Below, piece after piece: positions 22,101 through 43,269 of a stretch of DNA of 64,000 bases. Made by a program: the position numbers and the translations under genes. Every line of letters begins with the position of its first letter. Position 1 is the first letter of the stretch. This stretch comes from Mya arenaria (taxonomy: Eukaryota > Mollusca > Bivalvia > Myida > Myidae). The notes below the pieces were generated by a model, which made no database searches, was not told the DNA's origin, and saw only the letters and a list, made by a program, of their open reading frames with translations. Where the stretch lies: contig NC_069136.1 of NCBI RefSeq assembly GCF_026914265.1, positions 52,631,381 to 52,695,380 of the forward strand, read 5' to 3'.

Positions 22101-25100
22101 TCAATGACAATCCCTGACAATCCCTCATATTTGTTTTTGTTGAGGAAAGCTATCACAAGAGTGTTACAAATGCCCTTATGAGCTAAAACCCTCTACCCAC
22201 CCTTTTCTCCTCAACCATATCCACATAGGCATCCTCATCCCTGTTGAGATTATCCAGCGTGTTGGACATGGTGTGTAAGTCCTCCTGTAACTCGCGAATC
22301 TGACGACGCTTGTACTTGAACTTGTCCATTACAGCCCGCATCTGTTCATCCAACTGTTGTTTCTCCTCCATTTCATCACCTAAATGATAGAAGGAGAAGC
22401 ATAAGGCTATAATACAAATAGTAAGCCTCAATTTCTCAAAACATCTTAAATCCATTATAACAGGATCAAGCTAAATTCACTATTTATTTTTTGGTAAAAT
22501 TTGTGTTATATTCTCATTTAAGGAGTTCTGAGACTTTTTATGGACATTAGAGGTATGATTATCATGATAAACTAGTTTTATTTTGTAAAATCAAGTTTAA
22601 GTTAGTAATTTAGCTTAATGAAATAAGTTAATTAAGCTTACACTTAAGTTGATTCAAGAGATTTTGGCCAGGATTTTAGTGATTAGTTTTGCTTTCAACT
22701 CGACCATCATCGCCCACATGTACTCCTGTTTCTACCTTACATTTCTTCTAATGGTAGGGTGATTGTCACTCAAATTATTATTTTTTTATCACATAAACGT
22801 TATCTTTTTGAAGGGAATCATATAAAGGTAGTGATATATACATTATACATCAAAATCCATAAATGTCAAGATACAAGCTGAAATACAGTCTAACCCCGTT
22901 GGCTCAAACTCCCAGGGACCGGCAAAAATTCATCGAGGTATTCGAGCCAAGCGGGCTTACCTTCAGTGTATAGAAATCAGTCCTGTACATCCAGTTGGAG
23001 CCAAAGAGGAGATCGAGCCAAGCGAGTTCGAGCCAAAGGGGTTCGACTGTATTCAACAAGAGTTAATCATAAATGATGCACTTACTGGAGTCAGTGACCT
23101 TATTGAAGCTCTTCCTGTAAGTCTCGTTACGATTGTTCATGAGTTTGAGCGTGTTCTCCAGGGCCCGGATTTCCTTCTCTGCTTTACGGATACGAGCGTC
23201 GAGATCATCACCTTCACGTTGTAATTCTTCCTTCTCTTGAGCAGCCTGTTACAGACACATTTATTTAATTGTGTGGATGATGTTAGAAGGTACTGAATTA
23301 CTATTTTTTATAATGTCACTCTAAAAAAAATTCAAAAGGCATAGTCAAAGACCCAGATTTCCTGTATTTCTACATTATTTAATTTAGTCAGTACAACAAT
23401 ATTCTAGTATTTAAGTAAAACATATGTTTTTGTTTTTAAGGTATACTTTAAAGGAAGTAATTTTAGGCTAAACATACATGTTCTAATAGGCAAAAGAGCT
23501 ATTAATGACAGACAAACTTGCATTGTATGAAAAACACACTTTTTTATACACTGACCTTAATGACGTAGTAAGCCTGTGACCTCTCTTCCTCACCCTCTGG
23601 TGGCGCCATGGAAACCATCAGAATCTCATACCTACATAAGGGATAAACAATATTATAAATGTTTCTATCCCTTCGATAAATCGGAAAATCATTAAAATTT
23701 AAACACAGTTTTCACCTTTTAAGAGTGTTTTGTTCAGATAAATTTGTTTTTATCAAAATAATTTTGTTTAATATGATCTCCAGCTGAAATACCATAACTG
23801 TAAGTCAGTAAACCATACCCATACACCTACCTTTTCCTGAGTTTGTCAATCTTGGAGATGCGTTCATGAAGCTCAGCAGAGATCTGCTGTCGCTCCTCAT
23901 TGACAGCACGGACTTGGGCGCCCAGCATCTCTTTATGGATGTTGATCTCCTGGTGACGCTCCTTCATAGCCTGAAGGAATAGAACATCAGTATTAGATAC
24001 ATGTCGGGCAGGAAAAGTGTACCAGTACCGGTATATCTGAAATATTACTAGTAGTTCTCATTCATTTTTATTTTACTTTAGTTTGTAAATAAGTTGGTAT
24101 ATTAACGTAAAAGTCTGTGAAAGCACATTGCAAAAATGTTCTGATACACAGCAATATAACTTACATTTCAATATTCTTTAAAAAAAGTATTTAAATTACT
24201 AAATTGACAAGACTCTTAGATTATGTCTGTGATAGGCAATTAATAAGTTTGTTTGACAAAAGAATCTATAGAATCCAAGCCCTTTTGCGTAATTGTGTTC
24301 TGCCTTTTAATTAAGTTAACCAGTTAAAATACTATGTTTGTTTCCTGTTTCCCGATCCACCCTAATCATGTGCATCCTACCCTAACTTTTTGTGCAAGCA
24401 GACAAATTCTGACCGTTTGATTTATTTTCTATTTCTGGTATAATTTTTTTATTCTATATTGCACGGGAAAGATATGTAAAAGTAAATGTATGCAGATCAA
24501 ATCGTAACAATTTCAGTGTGAAAATAATATTAAGACACAACTTAATATAAAAAAATATATAACCCAACCATCTTATTCTATATTTTTTTTGGCAACACAC
24601 ACAAAGTTTTTTTGCTTATCCCATATAAACATTAAAATCAGAGCATGTTGATTATATAACAGGTAAAAGACACCTTATGAACATTGAAATCAATGCAGCT
24701 TCGTGTCATGGTTATTTTATAACATGCAAAAGTCTTCAAACTCACGGTTTCCAGCTGTAGTCTCCTCTTCTCAAGACTAAACACTTCATCAGCTCTCTCA
24801 TTGAGCATGTCCCGAAGTCTCTTCAACTCCAATTTCAGAATGTTCTGGTCCACCATGAGGTCTTGCTTGGAGCGGATGATTTTCTTCAGTTCCCTCTCCG
24901 AGCTGTCATTGTAGAGGTTTAGCTCTTCAATCTTGCTCGTCAGGTCATTCTTTTCTGATCCGCTCTTCTCTAGTTCACGGCTTACACGTCTAATATCATC
25001 CTGTCGGTGAGCATTTAAGACAAATATTGATGGAGACATTTTGAACTTAAAGTTTTGCAAACATACAACCTTAGTTAAGGAATAAAATACACAATTGACT

Positions 25101-28100
25101 AAACATTTGTGTCGCATGTGTTCTTACGTTTGCATTATTTTGAATTTAGTTAGAATTTTTTTTCGATTACAACTTCGTTAATTTATGAATCCAATTATTG
25201 ACTTCCCCTATATATTTCAAAGGTCTAAAATGTTTTCAAAAAATCAATTAAACACAACAATGTACAGTTGGTTGTTAACTGGGAGAATTAAATATGCATG
25301 CCAACTATTCGTCTATATTTTATTATCAGATACAGACAAAAGACCAATCCTCGTCAATCACAGTTTCAGGGGGGATTGAGGTTTATTACTGGCCTCTTGT
25401 TCATCCATGCGGTCTATAATTTGCCCTTAAGTTTATGTTGATATAAACTAAAAGCTTACCTGAAGTCTCTTCAGCTGCAGTGTTAGAAGAGTATGTGTAT
25501 TGTTTTTGGCCTCCAGATCATCTGTAAGGTCTTTAATCCGGCCCTCAAGAGCCACTTTCTCCTCGTTGCTCCGTTCACCCTGCATCCTGTTGATTCGGCG
25601 CTCCAACTGTTGGACCGCAAAGTCCTGGAACATGGTGGGTATGGTAGGATAACAAGGGAAATAATTTGACAAACACTTAAGACAGAGTTATGTCATTTGC
25701 TACACATGACCATAGTGAACATGTTTACCAAGTTTTATGTGAATAAATTGAATGGTTTATCTGACACTCCAACTGCTAGTCCAGGGACACACATCATCAG
25801 TAAAGGGTAAAATAAACAAGTTGCGTAACTCATCCAACATTTAAGCCAGAGTTATGGAAATAGTTGAACATGATTGTGCAGTTTTCAAAGTAAACTTGTA
25901 TACCAAGTTTTAAGTATGTATTGAAAGGTTGATCTGATGCTCCAACAGCTGGTGGGTAAAGGTCAGGAACGAACATTGGGATAGGGTAGAATAAACAAGG
26001 AGCATAACTTGGCAAACATGTGTGCCAGAATATTGGAATAGCTACACTTGATTGTGAACACGTCTATCAAGATTTATGTTAAGAATTTAAACTGGTTCTC
26101 CAACTGCTGGATTATTTTTTAGTCCTACAAAGGACAATAATCACACAAATTTAGATAAGAAATATTACTGAAAATATCATGATTTTGAAACAATAATTTA
26201 AAACAAAATTGATTTTAGGTTGAAAATTTGATGCAAAATTCAAATCTAGAATGCAAATCTGTCCAAAGTAAAAAAAAAAATTCAAAGAGCTCAAAAAAGT
26301 TTAAAGAGCTTGTTAAAAGCATACTGCTTTCACTATGAACATTTGCAAACACTGCAAACATACGCACCTGATTGTAGATGATCTCCTGTTGTTTAAGTGA
26401 GTCTGTGTCCAGCTTGCCGATCTTACTGTTGAGATTCCTGATAGCAGCTTGGCTTCCCTGAGGTTTTAAAGATGAACATAGTTTTACATGAAAATCATAC
26501 CAAGGACAGGTACATACATATCATGGTACCTTACTCTTGCCTCACCCAGCCTCTTGGGTGAGAAGTGGACACCTATACCACTTACCCACTCTTACTTATA
26601 TATGAGAATGGATTAAAATGGTAAGTGATCCTGAAAAATTGTCTGAATGTGATTATGTTTAACAATCTATGAAGTCATATCGTGAACAATATCAAGCTCA
26701 TTCTTAAATCATACAAAATGAATCTGTAAACAAACTGACCGACCACTCTTTTTAAATTTCTAAGATAACCATTTCTCTGGAAAGCTTTCAGCCTACCTGG
26801 ATTTCAGCCTCACTATTTCTCTCCTTCATCTTGGTCTCGTGTAGTTCATTCATCTTCTTAAACTGCAGGTCTCGTAGGTATTTCAACTCCTGATCTATCT
26901 CCTTCTGCCTACGATCTGAAACAAAATTGCAGGTTAGGTTGTGTTTAATGAGACTCGGAACTAGGGCGCAGAAGAGCCAACAGCATTCTGCACAAACTCA
27001 ATTTAGCCATTTTTGCGGTAAACATCTTTATTTTCTGGATCAAACAACAAGTTGTAATGGCTGCTAGAAATACATGTGATTGCAAAAGTGAACAAAAGTA
27101 TTTGATGTTTCTTGACAATAATTGAGTATTTTAATCATTACACACCCTCTTCTTCCAGCAGTTCGTCCATCCGTGCAGCCCGCTCCTCGGCACTCAGGTT
27201 GGATTCTGTCACAATCTTGAGTTTCTCGATAAGCGTCTCACGTAGATCCTTAGCTTGTCTTAATCTGTAATGGACAAGAATCATTAGCATACATATCTGT
27301 GTACACAGATATCACATATGAAAATCTTCATGGCATAAAGTTTTAGCCAACATGAATGTTTTTCACTACTACCATTCAAACCTGTATCAAGATGGCCACC
27401 AACAGCGCATATATAACATGTTTTATTTGACAATAAAACAGGCAATTAATCCAAGTAGCAAAGGTCAAGGTCAATCAATATCATTTATTCTGCAACTTCT
27501 TATCATGCATGTCACTTTTAACAATAATAAAATCATTCCATGTAATACAGTGGCTGGTTGAAATAAGCATTAGCCTGCAAGCACTGCTTTGGTGATATGC
27601 ATTCTAGTCTTGCTTAAATGCAGGATTTTACCTAGTGTATGAATTCCGACTTCATTCAAAGGTCTTATTTTGATGACTGCAGTTTAAATCACAAACTGTT
27701 GTTCACATACTGGCAAACAGATGGACATTTAAACAGACCTTCATAGTGACTCCTATATACCCCTCCTTTGTAATTGTACACCATATTCAAGTCTGCTGTC
27801 AAAAATACCTGTTTTCTTTATCCTGAACATCTTTCTTTAGCTGTGTGACCTGGGATCTCGTGCTTTCAAGGTCTGTCACAGTGCGGTCTACGGTTCTCTT
27901 TAGAGCATCCAGCTTAAATACATGGATAAAATTGCAGTTAGATGAGGCAATCTGTAAAACACTGAGGTCTGTTTTGCTATGTTTATTATAGATGTAATAT
28001 TCTAAACACTGTTTCCAAATATAAATTTCAACAGAGAATCAATGAGTTTCTTACATTTTGAAGCAAAGCTGAATAACTTCATATCATATTACCAGTACTT

Positions 28101-31100
28101 GAGCTTGTACCAATGTTCACAGGTGTTATGGTAAAACACAGTTTACGCAAAAAGCTAAGGCCTGTGATTAAGAGGCTAGTCAATTCTTCTGGAAGTTCCA
28201 GTGCTTACAGGCATAATAGGTTTGCAAAGTTTTGGCATTAAACAGTACTTCAGCGGCCTTTAAATTATATTTTAGGCAAATGAATTTCTTTATTTGACAG
28301 GCTTAAATAGTTTTGCCCTAACGGACAGTCAAGGGGAAAAAGCTGGGGTGCATTAAGGCCAGTGCTTCAAAATATATTTCGCCTCAACTGATAAACAACC
28401 AAGGGAAAACTGGACATACCTCATCCTGGAACTGTACTCTTTGTGTCTCAGCATCCTGGTAGTCAGAGCGAATCCTTGCCGCCGTCCTCTCGGCAATTGA
28501 GATCCGCTTCTCTTGCTCCGTGTTGTTCTCAATCTCATTATCAAGAAACTGCTGCTTCTCCTTGATGGACTCTTCACGTTTACGCACCTCGGCTTTCACT
28601 CGGGCTAGTTGCTGTTATGATTAAATGATGTAAAAATGATATCTCTTGAAAGAATCATGTCATACCAGTAATGTTTGGTTGGTGAATCATTTGATCTTCA
28701 GGTCCAAACTTTGCTTTTATTTCATGTTCTGTTGTATTTGCAAATGATTTCAGCTCTTAAAACTGTTTTGAACATAGGCACAATCATATCAACAATTTTA
28801 TATCCACGCAATTTTGAAATGTCTTCAATGAAAAACCCTTACAGCTGCTAGGAGATCCATCTCCTTGTCACGTCGCTGCATCTGTTCTATGGTGTTCTCC
28901 CACTGTCGAATCAGCTCCTGTCGCTCCTGATGTGCCTTCCTGAAGTCCTCTGCAGTCTTGTCCAACTCAATCTACAAGAAAGTCAAAACAAAAATACAGG
29001 CCAAGAAAAAGAGTAAAAAAAGAGGATGTTTTTCTCATCCTTTATCAAATTTATTTTGTGTGCACATAGAATACTATTCACTTGTTATTGCTTATCAAAT
29101 TAGCAACAGCTAGTTCCAGTCTCTTCATAATTTCATCAAACTTTACTACCAATGTCACTATCATTTATGATACTCAATATAAAAAGGGTTATTTGTGACT
29201 ATTACAAAACTTTCTGACCTGGTAATTTGGAACCTCTTTATAAGATTATCACACAATGGTGAGCTGTATAACTCATCGTAAATGTTCAACTAATGGTAAC
29301 TAAAGAAGAAAGGCTGGTACCTGAGCAGTGAGTGTTTCGGTGGTTTCATGGTCTAGCTGGCGTCTCTTTTTGGCAGCCTCATCTGTTAGTCTCTCCATTC
29401 TCAGAGACAGTTCCTGGAGTTAATAGAGTAAACATTACAATAGATTTCAAATAGTTCTATATACATTTAACAGTACTGAAAAATAAAATAATGTATAATG
29501 AAACAGCAACTTGTACTTACCCTACAATGCATTAATTATTGCTATGCCAAATTGTAAACTTCCCAGCTATATCAAATTTTAATAGAAAGTTAAACTGTGT
29601 TTTCTTCTTTTTGGCATTCTTAAAGAATGACATAAGACGTGCTACCATTAAAAATGAATGTTGTTCATTCAGCATTCAATCAAAAACAAAAATCTGCACA
29701 TCCACAATTTTAAGACCAGACAGCCCAGGCATAGTACCTTAATTTTGCTCTCATCGTGGCGCGAGTATTTCTGGATGGCCATTGAATCTTCATCTTTACG
29801 AGCGGATTCCTCTAGCCATGCCTCCAATGCCTGCTGATCCCAGTTCATCTGAGACTTCATCTCCTCCAGCTTCTGAGTCTGCTTGAAGATGTTGTTCTGA
29901 AATAAAAGAATAAGGTGAGATAAGTTTGTCTCAAATCCTTATTTGATTAATATAGCTTTCAAAAATGTTTGAAATTAGTGATATCTAAGAGCCTCTTTTC
30001 CCAAACATAATTATCTTTTTTACAGTTAGACATGATCAGACTTTTAAACAGTAGAATATTCCAAAAATATTTAAACATAAAACATTTATAAGTTACCCTT
30101 ACCTCAAACACATTTTTCCTCTCTTTAAATTCTTCAACCTCTTTCTCTAGTTTCTTGATTTCCTGTTTGAGACGGCCTTCCTCCCGCTCTGCAATCGTCA
30201 GCAGGTGACTTTCTGTCTCAACCTCCTTCTTGCGAGCATTGACCAGACCCTGGGGAAATTTTTGAATATCTATATCTATACTTTATATTATGAAGTTTAA
30301 ATAGATACATGTATGTTTAAGACCTCATATTATTTTAATAAAGTGTAGACCGACCAATACATGTAGTATTGTAGTATTATTCATTGCTTTCAGCTGAAAA
30401 TATTATTATTTTTAAATGCCTTTTTTACTTTACAAGTCTAAAAATACATGTGCATTTATCATAATTTAATAACAATCATTAAAAACAATTTCATTTTCAC
30501 CAAAGCTTACCACACAAAAATGAACAAAAAACTTTCAAATTTGGTACATTAATAATTTGTGTGCTCATGTGTTTCAATCTTCAGGAATTTATTTTGCTGT
30601 CCATGCCGAGTCTTATACCCACTGTTAGTCCTAAGGACCCCTTGTTCATCAGAAAATTACATTTTTTAAATAAATGTGTGCACTAACTAGCCTATGCTTT
30701 GTACTCTCAGATATTTGCTCAAGGTGCATGGTTATTAAATATATGAGTCCTTGTGATGCATTCAAGCAGATTTGAAAATGGTTCACTGGATCTCACCTGA
30801 GTATGTTGGAGTTCCTGTCTAACATTCTTCAAGTGTTCGGACATGGCATGGATTCTGTCCTCATACTCTTCCAGGTCTCCCTTGACCTTGACCATGTTGC
30901 GCTGCTTCCCCTGGACCTGTGAATATGAAATACAAAATGTATTCAGGAAAGTGTAAACCACGTTGTTGTTTTCTTATACAGAGTTTCAAATCAGTCAGAG
31001 AATTCCCTCTTAAATGGAACTTCTGGAAGAATGGCAAATAGCAATAAATATTTTCCTAGCTCACAAGTAAGTATTGTAAATTGTAAGTAATAGTAAAACT

Positions 31101-32015
31101 TTTAAAGCTACTATAAAAGCTTAAGTAATGCACCATGCAGTAAATGTTAGAATCTAGGCTTTGAAACCACCAACTTTGAACTGCCGTGCAGTGCCTTCAA
31201 ATAAGGCAGTTTGGATAAAACTTGAAGACTACGCATATGACAACATGTGCAATATTATCATGTTACAATATCACGTTTTTTTGTGATACTTGTAGATGTT
31301 GTATAAAAAATATTTTTGAAACAGGTTTTCAGTTCATGCATGCTCATTAGGTTTGCTGGAAATTACTATATACCTACAGTCATATGAAGATTTAGGTATT
31401 GATTAATGTTATAATGTTGATTTGGGTGTCATCTAGATCTATATGTATCATAGTCTCACTCACACTAGGACTATTACAGGATAAAAAAAGAGAAAAAACT
31501 CTTGCTTAATTGTGACATATATTTATTTAACTCTGTGTTGATTCCACTTCACATAAGTAAACGGTGATAATGAACTGCTTTTTTGCAGACTTTTTTTTTG
31601 CAGCATAAGCAGGGATGACAGCCACCATATAAACTAATTGTGACTGTAGTGTTTTGCATATCATATTGACAAATTACTGGTTGGGCTTTTTTGACTTGGT
31701 AATTTTGTTTACTAAATTTTTGTGGCTAAAATGGAAGTGATCAAACTTTCCTGGTGTAGCCAGAAAATGAGCACATGCCATAGTTTCATTCTTATCACAT
31801 GCAGGTATAAGGTATGCTACTTAATAGTTGATTTTGAATATGAAATAGTAAAAGTTACCCCACCCACTTTAATTTACATATATTTTTTCACAAAATATTG
31901 TTACCTCGTCTTCCAATGCCTTGTTCTCGGCATTGGCGACGGGCATACTCAGCCCTTCGTCCCATTCTATCTCGCTAAGGATGCTGTTATTGTCTCGATT
32001 GCTTCCTCTACTCAT
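19130..32015 (-). CDS. CCDC39: CCDC39, axonemal coiled-coil (96-nm ruler) protein
   Basis: Coiled-coil protein that, with CCDC40, sets the 96-nm repeat of motile cilia and is needed to place inner dynein arms and the nexin-dynein regulatory complex. Coding exons 5' to 3': 31905-32015, 30797-30916, 30103-30249, 29738-29896, 29321-29413, 28843-28971, 28420-28611, 27809-27912, 27146-27264, 26797-26915, 26368-26457, 25460-25624, 24746-25000, 23831-23970, 23556-23631, 23086-23245, 22201-22379, 21488-21556, 20901-20963, 20393-20509, 19571-19718, 19130-19215. Total 2841 bp, 946 aa, matching the roughly 940-residue vertebrate proteins. Family blocks seen: [15 protein letters not shown] at the N-terminus, [45 protein letters not shown] and [13 protein letters not shown], then a Ser/Arg-rich tail. 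The short last exon was found by frame continuity ([14 protein letters not shown]). If exon 21 were not spliced it would end at 19557 instead. Confidence 0.95.
19919..19990 (-). pseudogene. Partial tandem copy of CCDC39 exon 20
   Basis: The minus strand reads [20 protein letters not shown] then AQ and an intact donor GTAAGT, against the true exon 20 (20393-20509) [20 protein letters not shown] then AQ. Flanking intron sequence (CAAAGGGGGGTAACTTACCT on the plus strand) is duplicated too. The first half of the exon and its in-phase acceptor are absent. The offset is 474 bp. Subtracting the inserted MITE and its 3-bp target duplication gives an original step of about 157 bp. The copy still reads open and keeps the donor, so cryptic use cannot be excluded. 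Confidence 0.85.
20030..20343. mobile_element. PIF/Harbinger-like MITE with TTA target duplication
   Basis: Perfect 22-bp terminal inverted repeats (left TGCACCAGTCAATTGTAACC then AC, right its inverse) are flanked by TTA on both sides (20027-20029 and 20344-20346). A 3-bp TTA duplication is the signature of PIF/Harbinger elements. The interior is GC-rich unlike the surroundings and has no transposase. It inserted between the two copies of the CCDC39 exon-20 duplication, so it is younger than that duplication. The 68-codon open stretch inside is spurious. Confidence 0.9.
21715..22050 (-). repeat. SINE-like repeat, copy 2
   Basis: Homologous in block order to 9895-10250. The minus strand contains GGCCAACTGGTCTATACTGC (A-box-like TGGCCAACTGG) and further on CCCAGTTTGATTCC (B-box-like). 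It therefore looks tRNA-derived, with a widened box spacing. It lies in CCDC39 intron 17. Confidence 0.5.
22884..23051. mobile_element. MITE, ACAGTC...GACTGT family, copy 2
   Basis: The left end TACAGTCTAACCCCGTTGGC and the right end GAGCCAAAGGGGTTCGACTG then TA are inverted. The TA at both edges suits a Tc1/mariner-type insertion. It shares internal blocks with the copy at 15271-15450 and lies in CCDC39 intron 16. Confidence 0.8.
25640..26115. repeat. Tandem repeat of two to three diverged units, roughly 150-190 bp
   Basis: Repeated blocks in CCDC39 intron 11 include AAACAAG(T/G)(T/A)GC(G/A)TAACT, CCAG(A)GTTATGGAAATAGTTG-like and CTCCAAC(T/A)GCTG followed by G/GTCC. The third unit is truncated after CTCCAACTGCTGGATT. 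The composition resembles the tandem cores of the bivalve-type elements elsewhere in the window. Open stretches here are not genes. Confidence 0.55.
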
Positions 32016-32054
32016 TTTTGCTGTTTTTTACCAAAAAATAACAACTTTTTCATT

Positions 32055-32075
32055 TGTTTACGTATCTCTGGATAC
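32055..32075. promoter_or_regulatory. Candidate FOXJ1-type site abutting an RFX X-box upstream of CCDC39
   Basis: TGTTTAC (32055-32061, the forkhead core GTAAACA on the other strand) is directly followed by the imperfect palindrome GTATCTCTGGATAC (32062-32075). That sequence fits the X-box pattern GTHNYY-N2-RRNAAC with one mismatch. The sites lie 40-60 bp upstream of the CCDC39 start codon. RFX and FOXJ1 together control motile-cilium genes in animals, so the position on a ciliary gene is meaningful. Binding is inferred from the motif only. Confidence 0.5.
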
Positions 32076-32089
32076 GCTACGGGAGGTAA

Positions 32090-41190
<9,101 letters not shown>

Positions 41191-41865
41191 ATCGTATCAA
41201 AGCTGAACAATGCTGTCTCTTTGTATATCCAGTCCTATACCCCCACTTTGTTGTAAACATTCCCACTCTTTGTCTAAAAAAAGTATGATTTATGGATATC
41301 GGTACATCAACCGATGCGAGCACGCAATTTATGATTGGCGCAAAGCGGACAAACTGACATGGGTGCCTAAGAAATTAATATTAAAAAGGCCAAAGCCATA
41401 AAACAAATTTCTGTTGTTATTTAAGGACTTATGGTCACATTTTCACAACGTAATAATTTGAATGAAACTGTTGTTTGACATACACATTTTTTGCATCAAC
41501 GTGTAAAATGGTCGGTAGGTTGATTGCAAAGGACATTTGTTGTTTGATCAAAATGGATTTTTCTGTGATTACCCTGAAAACTGGTAAACCTAAACACTTT
41601 TATTTGAAGTTTTTAATGTAGATTTATATTAGTTTTTGCTTTTGCATTGTTATATTAAATGTGAACTCAGGAATTTGTCTCCCATTCACGTTTTATGTGA
41701 AAATATATTAACTAAACTTGGGGTTTGTTTTTGAAAACTTCTGGAAAATTCTGTTTGGTTAATCTGACTGGATGGCAATAAGTTGAGAGTATTATCAGAA
41801 GAAATGATTCCGAACGCTTCATCCAATGGATCTACTTGTTCATGTTTATGCTTTTACAAAACATT
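41191..41865 (+). other. GSR 3' UTR and flank
   Basis: No coding resemblance. The short open stretch 41210-41401 follows the stop codon and has no family features. The GSR transcript end is not resolved. AATAAA at about 42733 is one candidate poly(A) signal. Confidence 0.35.
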
Positions 41866-42116
41866 TGGCCGCTTGACCAGAACTTTGTTAAAGTTAACAA
41901 AGTGACTAACGACCTCCTTGTTGAACTAAATATTGATGAGACGTTCACATATTGAAATATGAAGTACAATCTGAAACAGTTGTTTCAAACTTGTTAAAAA
42001 TACAGCAAATCACAAATGTATCCATTACACGCCCAGACCAGTAATTATTTGAAAGTTAACAACGATGACGTTAACAACGTTGTTAACTTTAACAAAGTTC
42101 TGAACACATCGGCCCA
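41866..42116. mobile_element. MITE with GTTAAC-rich inverted ends
   Basis: Left CAGAACTTTGTTAAAGTTAA then CAAAG (from 41878) is the inverse of right GTTAACTTTAACAAAGTTCT then G. Outer bases GGCCG and CGGCC also pair. It is about 250 bp and non-coding, downstream of GSR. The 67-codon minus-strand stretch at 42025 lies mostly on its right end and is not a gene. Confidence 0.75.
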
Positions 42117-43269
42117 ATTGTGTTCTATTTAAGACCATAGAAGAGTTATTCTTGGAGTTCAAAATGAATGGATTCCAATCGAATACAAATGTAAATACAG
42201 CATTCTCGCTACATCTGTTCTTGTTCAACAGCCTCTGTTGGTTTGAAACTTGAAATATTACGCTATCATTTCAAGTTTACATGGCTTAATTCTTTATGCT
42301 AAAATCTTAGCTTTGTGGTGTTTATATAGTTTCATTTTTGTAGCAAATACACCAATTGTTATTTAATATTATATTGGAATGTTTCTGTACTGATCTGCTA
42401 TACAATTTTTCTGCTGTGTTTTATACAAAATAATACTTGTATTTATCCAGAGTTGTTGTTGTTCTGTATTTGTCTTCATATCATAGTAGGTATATTAAAT
42501 TATTATAAATCAACCCAGTTTTCGTCTTCACACTGTTATCAACACTAACATCATATGCTGATACACAAGGGTTATTTTTTTTCGAGAAAGTACAATTCTG
42601 GGCCCATATTCACCATCGTCTCCGAGTTTGATTTTCATTCAAAATATAATTATATTTTTATATTGGTGTAAGATATGTAAATCATTGTTCACATCAATTT
42701 TCTCCAAACACAGGGCTGCGTTTTATTTCACAATAAACCGTGTATTATAATGTAGTTTCTTGCAATACTGCAATATTTTATCACATTTGAAGTGGCATCT
42801 TACACTTAGCAGTAACCCGGCATATGCTGATAATTTCATTCCATCGAGGTATAGTTTAAAACTGAAACTTGTAGACGTATATACGGTACAAACTCAGCAC
42901 GATATTAATGTAGAAGCATCGTTACAGAGCATACAAATATAAAGTGCCTAGTAAGCTAAAATAATATAATTAAAACTGTACGTTGAATGTTGTTACTTCT
43001 TGATAACCAAGAACAAGGGTGTAAACATATACTTTGTCAGCAAGGCATAACGCATATTCAAAGCCTTAGGTACGTATATTTAAAACAAGCAAAATCGTTA
43101 TCTTGATATCACGTACCCGCTAGATAATGCAAAGTAGACGGCAGGGAAATCACATGCGAGTGAAATATTCTTACCGAAACAGAGGGATGAACTTTTATGA
43201 ACATTGGATATGATGTATGAGTTTGTTTGCAATTGGTTGAAATAAAAGAATATTGTATGTTGTGTAGCA
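42117..43269. other. Intergenic, no gene recognised
   Basis: AT-rich sequence with AATAAA near 42733 and no conserved coding or RNA feature. Confidence 0.4.
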
